Shown one piece after another: positions 8,477 to 15,350 of a DNA stretch of 64,000 nt; the first letter of the stretch is position 1, and each line of letters starts with the position of its first letter. Location of the stretch: the NCBI GenBank assembly GCA_019750335.1, contig JAIEOQ010000004.1, forward strand, positions 186,001-250,000. Reading direction: 5' to 3'. Position numbers and translations under genes: made by a program. The notes beneath the pieces were generated by a model. It made no database searches. It was given only the letters and a program-made list of their open reading frames with translations, and was not told the DNA's origin. Source of the stretch: Candidatus Obscuribacterales bacterium (lineage in GTDB: Bacteria > Cyanobacteriota > Vampirovibrionia > Obscuribacterales > Obscuribacteraceae).

Positions 8477-9898
8477 CTATTTATTTGCTTCTTTATTTAG
8501 TCCGGGCATAGCCTTTTCTAAAGCATCCTGTAAGTAGTTTACCGGAATAACTTCGATCTGGGGAAATTTAGCGGAAAGCGGTAAGTTGGTTTTAGGGACT
8601 ATAGCGCGCTTGAATCCCAGGCTTTGCGCTTCACGCAAACGACGCTCGATTGATGATACTGAGCGGATTTCGCCTGAAAGTCCAACTTCTCCGATACAGA
8701 CCAAGAGTGGATCGACTGAGCGATCTAAGCAAGAAGTGGCGATTGCTACGGCCACGCCCAAATCACCGGCGGGATCGTTACAATCCATACCGCCGACAAC
8801 ATTCAAATAAACGTCTTGTTTTGCTAATGCTAACCCGACACGTTTTTCCAGAACGGCGACAATTTGCAAAAGTCGTCCGCTGTCAAACCCGTTGGCCACT
8901 CGTCTGGGTGAGCCCAAGCTACTAATCCCAACTAGGGATTGAATCTCAAGTAAAAGAGAACGGTTACCATCGCAAGAAGCGATCACTGCTGTACCGGAAG
9001 CCGCTCTTTCTCCGGGCTCTTTTTCCAGGCGCGGAGCTAAAAGGATGGCGCTTGGGTTTTTAATTTCTTCCAGCCCGTGCTCATGCATGCTGAAAATAGC
9101 CATTTCTTGAGTTGAGCCGAAACGGTTTTTCGCTGCCCGTACTATGCGCAATTGGCGAGCGCGATCACCTTCGAATTGCAGCACTACGTCGACCATATGC
9201 TCCAGCACTCGTGGTCCGGCGATGGCACCGTCCTTGGTTACGTGCCCGACTAAAACTGTTGCTACGTTATGAGCTTTGGCGTGATTGACGATACAACCGG
9301 CGCTTTCTCGCACTTGAGTGACCGAGCCGGGTGAGCTTTCAATTTCAGGATGAAAAATTGCCTGAACGCTATCGATGATCGCAAACTGGCTGTTGCTGTT
9401 AGCCAAGCGTTCTTGAATTAAAGCTACATTCTGTTCGGAGTCAATGAGCATCGGACTTGCTGTCAGCTTCATCCGTTTTGCTCTTGTAAGCAATTGCTGG
9501 CTTGATTCTTCCGCTGAAACATAAAGTACTTTCAGTTGGGAAGATAAATTAGCGGCCAGTTGCAGAAGCAAAGTTGATTTGCCGATCCCGGGATCTCCGG
9601 CTAAAAGAATGACTGAGCCGGAAACTATTCCTCCGCCAAATACTTCGTCTAAGGAAGCAAATCCGGTAGAAAAACGTGAGCAGCTGCCGTCTTCTAAATC
9701 AGCTAAAAGTGTAGGCCCGACTCCGGCTCCTTGAGTTTGTGGAAAAGCCGAACGTGCGCGTACTGGTAATGATTCTAAAGATTTGGGGTCGGCTTCTTCA
9801 AGAAATGAATTCCAAGACTCACATTCGGTGCACTTACCGAGCGCTTTGAAACTTTGAAATCCACATTCTTGGCAAACCCAGCGTGTTTTTGTCTTCAT
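8477..9898 (-). CDS. radA: DNA repair protein RadA (Sms)
   Basis: 473-aa RecA-like ATPase/helicase that promotes branch migration in homologous recombination. It shows the N-terminal zinc finger CxxC...CxxC (residues 9-26), Walker A GDPGIGKST (101-109), Walker B region FAIIDSVQ, the RadA-specific KNRFGST motif, and a C-terminal Lon-protease-like domain (VGGMDCNDPAGDLGVAVAIAT, GEVGLSGEIRSV) without a peptidase site. Length is typical. It heads a probable radA-uvrC transcription unit and is divergent from the small secreted protein gene at 9985. Confidence 0.98.
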   Translation of the reverse strand: MKTKTRWVCQECGFQSFKALGKCTECESWNSFLEEADPKSLESLPVRARSAFPQTQGAGVGPTLLADLEDGSCSRFSTGFASLDEVFGGGIVSGSVILLAGDPGIGKSTLLLQLAANLSSQLKVLYVSAEESSQQLLTRAKRMKLTASPMLIDSEQNVALIQERLANSNSQFAIIDSVQAIFHPEIESSPGSVTQVRESAGCIVNHAKAHNVATVLVGHVTKDGAIAGPRVLEHMVDVVLQFEGDRARQLRIVRAAKNRFGSTQEMAIFSMHEHGLEEIKNPSAILLAPRLEKEPGERAASGTAVIASCDGNRSLLLEIQSLVGISSLGSPRRVANGFDSGRLLQIVAVLEKRVGLALAKQDVYLNVVGGMDCNDPAGDLGVAVAIATSCLDRSVDPLLVCIGEVGLSGEIRSVSSIERRLREAQSLGFKRAIVPKTNLPLSAKFPQIEVIPVNYLQDALEKAMPGLNKEANK

Positions 9899-9984
9899 GA
9901 CTTTTATGTGCCGGTGCGGTATCCTATTTTTTTCACTAGTCTAGCTTAAGAATGCCGTTTGATAGGTACTCTGAGGGAAGTCTC

Positions 9985-10281
9985 ATGCTCAATACAATTT
10001 TGACTGTTTTGATAGCCTCCTTTGCCGCATCCTCGCTGCCCGTCGATTTACAAGCGCCGCCTGCTGGCGTTCTTGCTGCCAGCCAGAAAAAAGGTCTTGT
10101 TTTAATTGCTCAAAAATATCAGGATGAAGATCCCCACGGACCTGATCCGCGTGGATTTGATCCTCATGATGAAATACATGACAAAACAATGCCGGCTTAT
10201 ATGGAGCAGAAAGCAAATAAAGCACCAAAAGAAGTGTATGGACGGGATGTGCCTAATACCCGAATCCCCTATGAAATGTAG
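9985..10281 (+). CDS. Small secreted hypothetical protein
   Basis: 98 aa from the ATG at 9985, preferred over an in-frame ATG at 9952 because GAGGGAAG lies 4-5 bp before it and the protein then begins with a clean export signal (MLNTILTVLIASFAASSLPV). The mature part is polar and Asp/Pro/His-rich (QDEDPHGPDPRGFDPHDEIHD), ending in VPNTRIPYEM, and looks intrinsically disordered. The PHGPDPRGFDPHDE segment could bind metal, which is inference. It lies 6 bp upstream of lgt on the same strand and is probably co-transcribed with it. No family recognised. Confidence 0.65.
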   Translation: MLNTILTVLIASFAASSLPVDLQAPPAGVLAASQKKGLVLIAQKYQDEDPHGPDPRGFDPHDEIHDKTMPAYMEQKANKAPKEVYGRDVPNTRIPYEM

Positions 10282-10287
10282 TTAGAA

Positions 10288-11103
10288 ATGCCGCTTTTGG
10301 TTCTTCAGTCCCCCGGTGCAGTCCTTTTCCAGCTTGGTTCTTTGACCGTCCGCTGGTACGGAGTGATGATTGCCCTCGGGTTTGTTGCCGCTACATGGTT
10401 TGCTTTGCGTCTTGCTGTCAAACGTCAGGTTAACAGTGAGACTTTCGTCAATTTTTCTCTTATCTGTTTTATCGGCGGCATTATCGGCGCGCGTCTTTAT
10501 TTTGTTGCTCTTAATTGGGAGAGCTATTTGCGCCATCCGGGCGAGATATTAGCTACCTGGTTAGGTGGGCTTTCTATTCATGGCGGACTGATTGGCGGGG
10601 CTCTTTGTGGATATTTCTATGCGCGCAGCAAAAAATTGCCCAAGCTTATTAGCGCCGACATTATTGGTTGCACTATTCCACTTGCTCAAGCAATCGGACG
10701 CTGGGGTAATTTTTTCAACTCGGAAGCCTTTGGCCACCCGGTTGGCAGCGGGGCAATCTGCGCGGTTAAAATTCCGCTGGCAGCCCGCCCGGAACTTTAT
10801 CGCGGGCAAGAACTTTTTCAGCCGACTTTTTTGTATGAGTCGATTTGGAATTTATTGCTTTTTGCTCTTTTGTATTTCGGTTTGGCTGAACGTCTGAAAA
10901 ATTATCCCGGATTATGTTTTGCTATTTATCTTGGTGGTTATTCTTTAGGACGTCTGGTGATTGAGCCTTTGCGTACGGATAGCATCATGTATGGCGGTTT
11001 TCCCGTGCCGATTGTGGCAAGCTTAGTCTTACTTTTAGTATCGTTTATTCTGGCTTTTTATTTTTTTGCTCGAGCAAAAACTCACCAAGAATCAGCACAA
11101 TAA
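10288..11103 (+). CDS. lgt: Prolipoprotein diacylglyceryl transferase (Lgt)
   Basis: 271-aa polytopic inner-membrane enzyme that transfers diacylglycerol from phosphatidylglycerol to the lipobox cysteine of prolipoproteins. Landmarks: VRWYGVMIALGFVAA at the N-terminus, GGIIGARLYFVALNW, LSIHGGLIGG (conserved HGG), the signature GRWGNFFNSEAFG with its essential Arg/Asn region, PTFLYESIWNL, and the C-terminal GYSLGRLVIEPLRTDS. About seven hydrophobic segments. Length is normal. Its last 59 bp overlap, in antisense, the end of the convergent membrane-protein gene. Confidence 0.97.
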   Translation: MPLLVLQSPGAVLFQLGSLTVRWYGVMIALGFVAATWFALRLAVKRQVNSETFVNFSLICFIGGIIGARLYFVALNWESYLRHPGEILATWLGGLSIHGGLIGGALCGYFYARSKKLPKLISADIIGCTIPLAQAIGRWGNFFNSEAFGHPVGSGAICAVKIPLAARPELYRGQELFQPTFLYESIWNLLLFALLYFGLAERLKNYPGLCFAIYLGGYSLGRLVIEPLRTDSIMYGGFPVPIVASLVLLLVSFILAFYFFARAKTHQESAQ

Positions 11104-12325
11104 GCAGTACAGCCCATACGAAGAAGGGCTGGAGGCGCAAGAGCTGAAAGAGTGGATTTAAATAAAAGAAAAACCAGGATAGCCAGGGAAAGCTGACGCA
11201 CAAAGTTTTAATCCAGAGCAAAGGCTTGCGCTGGCTGTCGATCCAACTTTTATTTGCCCATTGCCAAAGCCATATGCAGGGAAGAGTGGCAGCTAAATAA
11301 TCTTGAGTATGACAATGAGGGCTGCTTATAAGTAAAAAAAGTACGCTCAGTGAAGCAAATATTTTGAATGCTTCGTCATTGAAACTTTGGCGCTTTTTGT
11401 ACCAAAGCCAGCTTGTAAAAAGTATTATCACAAGCAAAAAGGCGAAAGCCGAAAGTCGTGTCGGGCTGCTGTCCGAACCGGCAAGTAAAATCAATTCGCC
11501 GCGAAAATTTTGCATGAAGTTAGCGACAATTCCGCTTACCCCGGGGCTTGTTTCAGCGGTTAGTAAAGCTTGCGGATAGCCGCTTATACAGGCCCAACCA
11601 AAGAGGGCAACTGAGCCTGAAAGCAGAAGCAACAAAAGAGCAAAAGTTCCGCTTACGAATCTAAGCCCGCCAAGCAGCAATCCGACTATACCTAAAAGTG
11701 GCGCGTATTGAAGCTTAATGGTGGCCAGGGCGTAAGCAAAACCGGCCATGAATTGGCGCTTGCTTTTTAGGGAAAGAAAAAAGAGTGTGAGAAGCGGAAA
11801 AAAATAGAGAGATGTTTGCCCAAGCTCAACGCTGAACCAGGCGGGGAAACTGCAAATCGTAAGTAGCATTGAAGTAGTTGTTTGTTTGCGGTTGAGCCCA
11901 GCTTCCAAACAAAGAGCCCGAACAGCAATTAAGCTGAAACAAGCCCCTGTCGTTGTCCATAGAAGCCACGCGCCTTGCATGTCTAGCCAGGCTAAAGGTA
12001 GCGTTAATAAAAAGAATGGTGGTGGATAATGAGAAAAGAAAGGTAGCTCTGGTACTATCGGCGCTACCAGGCTATTTAATGATTGTGACTGAACATTTAT
12101 GTCATAGATGTCTATATCGCTTGTGAAGCTTCTTTTGGCCAGGATTGCCGCATTATAGATGTTCGTAAAATCGTTTATATAAACATGCTTATCGATTACA
12201 CGGGCAAATAGCTCACCCTCTGCCGCGTATTGACCGAGCTTTAAATAAGCAAATAAAGCCCAGAGGCAAATGGCTGAAATCAAGGCAAAATTCAGCTTGT
12301 CACTTAATTTGTTTGGCGCGTTCAT
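11045..12325 (-). CDS. GT87/DUF2029-like polytopic membrane protein
   Basis: 426 aa from the ATG at 12325. This start overlaps the stop of the upstream dehydrogenase as ATGA and has AAAGGA upstream; an in-frame start 13 codons earlier is less likely. About ten hydrophobic segments. The luminal N-terminal region with DFTNIYNAAILAKR, then HYPPPFFLLTLPLAWLD, resembles the GT87 (DUF2029) glycosyltransferases, which use polyprenyl-phosphate mannose or similar donors in envelope glycan synthesis. The HCHTQDYLAATLP motif near residue 335 is also typical. Translational coupling to the dehydrogenase suggests co-expression rather than a shared pathway. Donor and acceptor are unknown. Confidence 0.75.
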   Translation of the reverse strand: MNAPNKLSDKLNFALISAICLWALFAYLKLGQYAAEGELFARVIDKHVYINDFTNIYNAAILAKRSFTSDIDIYDINVQSQSLNSLVAPIVPELPFFSHYPPPFFLLTLPLAWLDMQGAWLLWTTTGACFSLIAVRALCLEAGLNRKQTTTSMLLTICSFPAWFSVELGQTSLYFFPLLTLFFLSLKSKRQFMAGFAYALATIKLQYAPLLGIVGLLLGGLRFVSGTFALLLLLLSGSVALFGWACISGYPQALLTAETSPGVSGIVANFMQNFRGELILLAGSDSSPTRLSAFAFLLVIILFTSWLWYKKRQSFNDEAFKIFASLSVLFLLISSPHCHTQDYLAATLPCIWLWQWANKSWIDSQRKPLLWIKTLCVSFPWLSWFFFYLNPLFQLLRLQPFFVWAVLLIVLILGEFLLEQKNKKPE

Positions 12326-13326
12326 TTTGTCCTTTCGTTGCGCGCAAGAAATGATCTCCAGCAATGAGGATTTACTAAATTATCCGGCTTGTTGCCTTTG
12401 AAAGCAGAAACAACAGCTTGAATTGCCAAGTTTGCCATGGCCGAACGTGTTTCCGGCGTAGCGCTACCGATATGAGGAACTAGGATCACATTGTCCATTG
12501 CCAAAAGTGCCGCCGGCACGTTTGGCTCGTGTTCAAAAACATCAAGAGCGGCTCCTTTCAATTGTCCTGAGCTTAAAGCTTTAATCAAAGCTTGCTCATC
12601 GACAATGGGGCCTCTTGCTGTATTGATAAGTTGGCAGCCTGGTTTGATTAAGGCAAATTCTGCTTCGCCGATTAAATGATGGGTATCGGCGGTTAATGGA
12701 CAGTTTAAGCTGATAAAGTCGGAGTTGCTTAAGAGTTCGCCTAAAGAAACATAGCGCAAGCCGAGCTCTCTTTCTAGCTCAGGAGCAAGGCGATTGCGTT
12801 GATGATATAGCGTGTGCATGGAGAAACCTTTAGCTCGTCTGGCTACGGCTTGTCCGATTCGCCCACAACCGATCACTCCTAAAGTTTTTCCATGAACATC
12901 AACACCAAAAAAATGATCCAGTTTGAAATCTTTCCAGCGTTTTTCTAAAAGATATTTTTCAGCTTCTTTTAAGCGACGTGCCAGGGCTAATAGCAGAGCA
13001 AAAGCTAGGTCTGCTGTTGTGTCGTCCAAAACGCCAGGAGTATTTGCAACAAGAATTTCTTTTTGGTTTGCTGCTTCCAGATTGATATTGTCAATGCCAA
13101 CCGCTACGTTAGCCACAATTTTCAAATTAGGACAACTGCTCAAAAAAGAGTCGCTAATCTTATTAGCTAATGTGCAAATAAGCGCATCCTGATCTTTTGC
13201 TGCTTCGATCAGAGCTGAAGCATTTAAATCGTCGCCTTGGTTGTAAGTTATAGCAAAAGAATCATCGAAAGAAGCCGGGTTGTAGCCGGGGAGTCTTGTC
13301 GTAATTAGTACTTTTGTTTTTGGCAT
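12322..13326 (-). CDS. D-2-hydroxyacid dehydrogenase (glyoxylate/hydroxypyruvate reductase type)
   Basis: 334-aa NAD(P)-dependent D-isomer-specific 2-hydroxyacid dehydrogenase. The Rossmann motif is GVIGCGRIGQAVARR; catalytic-residue segments are NTARGPIVDEQAL (Arg region), FEHEPNVPAALL (Glu) and VPHIGSATPETR (His). The substrate-loop segment VANVAVGIDNINLEAA near residue 72 favours glyoxylate/hydroxypyruvate reductase (GyaR/GhrB) over lactate dehydrogenase, but exact specificity is uncertain. It lies 3 bp downstream of glpD on the same strand and overlaps the next gene, forming a glpD-dehydrogenase-GT87 unit; a role in glycerate/glycerol carbon flow is plausible. Confidence 0.88.
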   Translation of the reverse strand: MPKTKVLITTRLPGYNPASFDDSFAITYNQGDDLNASALIEAAKDQDALICTLANKISDSFLSSCPNLKIVANVAVGIDNINLEAANQKEILVANTPGVLDDTTADLAFALLLALARRLKEAEKYLLEKRWKDFKLDHFFGVDVHGKTLGVIGCGRIGQAVARRAKGFSMHTLYHQRNRLAPELERELGLRYVSLGELLSNSDFISLNCPLTADTHHLIGEAEFALIKPGCQLINTARGPIVDEQALIKALSSGQLKGAALDVFEHEPNVPAALLAMDNVILVPHIGSATPETRSAMANLAIQAVVSAFKGNKPDNLVNPHCWRSFLARNERTK

Positions 13327-13329
13327 ATT

Positions 13330-14991
13330 TTAAGCGTTAGGCGCTACTGCCTGTAAACATTGTTCCTCTTCAGTCTCAAGGGCAGCTAACTCAAGTTTAA
13401 GTCTGTATTCATCCCAATGCAGCAAACGTTGCATGAATTGAGCAACTTTAGGAGCTGAAGCTAAGCATTGACGTGAATTCAAAATGCCTAAACGTGTGCG
13501 CCGGAAAAGCATGTCTTCCAAAGAAACAGTCATTTCATTCTCCACACAAAAAGGGACTTCGGCAAGAAGTGGTGGGAAGTCGGTGCATATACGCTGATTT
13601 AGTGCCGGTTCTTGTTCAATTAGATCAAGAACCCCATGTGCTTCGCGTCCATAGTTGGCGATTAAATGTTCGAGACTTGCCGGCTCAATTGAAAGATTGC
13701 GGGCACGGGCGGAGATAGCCGCGCTTTCGGCCAGGAAATCATCGAAGCTTTGCCAACCGCCAAGCATTATGTGATCTGTATTGCTGTTTGCGGCTTTGCT
13801 GCTCAGATCAGATGAGCAAGCAAGTAATTTATCCATCAGCTCTTGGGCCATGAGTCGGTAGCTGGTTAATTTACCGCCGGCGACGTTCAATAAACCGCCT
13901 TTGCTTTCAAAGATAAGGTGATCCCGCGACATGGAGCCTGTATTACTTGTGCTGTCTTCGCCGTGCATCCGAACCAGTGGACGCAAGCCGGCAAAACTAG
14001 CCGTGACATCGCTACGTTTAAGTTTGTTTTTGTCAGTGTAAGCATTGACCACTGAAAGCAGATAATCAATTTCATCACTTTCGGCAAGCGGTTTATTGAT
14101 GTCGCCGGTGTACGGTGTATCTGTGGTGCCGATCATCAAAGCTCTTTGCCAGGGAACGACAAAAACAAAACGTTTGTCTTTTGTCGGCAAGAAAAGAGCC
14201 GTGTTAGTCTCGAAAGCCGAAGAAGGAACGATTATATGGATACCTTTTGCCGGTACTACGCGCTTAACCTCCTTTTCCTCAAGTAAGCTGCATATCTCAT
14301 CAGTCCAGATGCCGGTAGCGTTAACGCAAGCTTTTGTCTTAACGGCAAACTCTTTGCCCGAATAGCGATCCCGACATTTGACTCCTGCTATTCGGTTATT
14401 TTCCAGTTCGAATCCTTGGGCTTGAACATAATTTACAAGTACGGCGCCATGAGCCTCGGCTGATTTTAAAACAGCAAGAACCATACGCGTGTCATCGGTA
14501 ATGGCGTCATGAAAGCTCATTCCTCCCGACACTAAGCTGTTGCTCAATGAGGGTACGGCTTCACGTAATTTATTCTTTCCAACATAACCGTGGGCATTGC
14601 CGGTGCCGGCGCTCATGGTCAGCAAATCATAAAAGGTCAGACCGAGGGCTGCTTTAAAATTGAAAAGTTGGTTGGCTTTGGTAAAAGGAAGAATGAAGCT
14701 GAAATCACGGACAAGATTCGGGGCTAAGCGTTTCAGCCGTTCTCTTTCCTGGCAGAGGTGCCTGGTAAGACTGAAATTCAATTGCTCGAGATAACGTAGC
14801 CCGCCATGGATAAGCTTGGTTGTTTTGCTGGAGGTGCCCGACGAAAAGTCGTTTTTTTCGACCACTAAAACAGATAAGCCGCGAGAAGCAGCATTTTGTG
14901 CGATACCGGCACCGGTAATTCCGCCGCCGATAATTACCAGATCGAATGTTTGGCTTGTTGCCAATTCAAGACTTTTGCGTCGACTTTTCAC
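13330..14991 (-). CDS. glpD: Aerobic glycerol-3-phosphate dehydrogenase (GlpD)
   Basis: 553-aa FAD enzyme oxidising sn-glycerol-3-phosphate to dihydroxyacetone phosphate with electrons passed to quinone at the membrane. It has the N-terminal FAD motif IIGGGITGAGIAQ with the usual VVEKNDFSSGTSSKTTKL continuation, then LIHGGLRYLE (GlpD/GlpA signature), MIGTTDTPYTGD, FAGLRPLV and GGKLTSYR motifs, and a C-terminal DAO_C domain. Length fits the single-subunit aerobic enzyme. A menaquinone-type gene (41876) and complex I-type subunits elsewhere in the window fit a respiratory role. First gene of a three-gene unit. Confidence 0.96.
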   Translation of the reverse strand: MKSRRKSLELATSQTFDLVIIGGGITGAGIAQNAASRGLSVLVVEKNDFSSGTSSKTTKLIHGGLRYLEQLNFSLTRHLCQERERLKRLAPNLVRDFSFILPFTKANQLFNFKAALGLTFYDLLTMSAGTGNAHGYVGKNKLREAVPSLSNSLVSGGMSFHDAITDDTRMVLAVLKSAEAHGAVLVNYVQAQGFELENNRIAGVKCRDRYSGKEFAVKTKACVNATGIWTDEICSLLEEKEVKRVVPAKGIHIIVPSSAFETNTALFLPTKDKRFVFVVPWQRALMIGTTDTPYTGDINKPLAESDEIDYLLSVVNAYTDKNKLKRSDVTASFAGLRPLVRMHGEDSTSNTGSMSRDHLIFESKGGLLNVAGGKLTSYRLMAQELMDKLLACSSDLSSKAANSNTDHIMLGGWQSFDDFLAESAAISARARNLSIEPASLEHLIANYGREAHGVLDLIEQEPALNQRICTDFPPLLAEVPFCVENEMTVSLEDMLFRRTRLGILNSRQCLASAPKVAQFMQRLLHWDEYRLKLELAALETEEEQCLQAVAPNA

Positions 14992-15350
14992 AAGGCTCTC
15001 CTTTGACTAATAAATTATCGATGGGACAGCGCCAAGTAATGCTAGCTTAATTAAAGATTTGCAGTACAAGGTGATGAAATTGTCTTCAGAATGGCAGTAA
15101 TCATCTGCATGTCACCGGCTTGCCGCTTGTCGCTTGTGATGATGACTCCTTTGCAATCTTAAGATTTGGCCATGTTGGTTGAAGTATCGGATAACAACTA
15201 GGAAAATCAGTTTCTGGTTGTGTATTACTCCCGGCAATTGCTGTTTGCAAGCTGCAAAGGGAATGAACCGACCACTGTTAGTCAAGGGCTCGTCTAAAGC
15301 AAAGGCGGCTTTAGGCGCCCCACTCCTAATACATTGGTGTACGAGTTTAG
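14992..15350. other. Intergenic region, 359 bp, divergent promoters
   Basis: It separates divergent glpD and the TPR-CHAT gene and presumably holds both promoters. I see no convincing ORF, RNA gene or strong -35/-10 pair. A GGCGGCTTTAGGCGCC stretch near 15308-15323 is GC-rich but forms no terminator. Confidence 0.5.

Noticed and set aside
14395..14420. tRNA-like T-loop GTTCGAATCC
   Set aside because: It lies inside glpD coding sequence and no matching acceptor or anticodon stem can be drawn around it. The similar TTCGAATCC at 4143 is inside rarA. No tRNA gene was found in the window.
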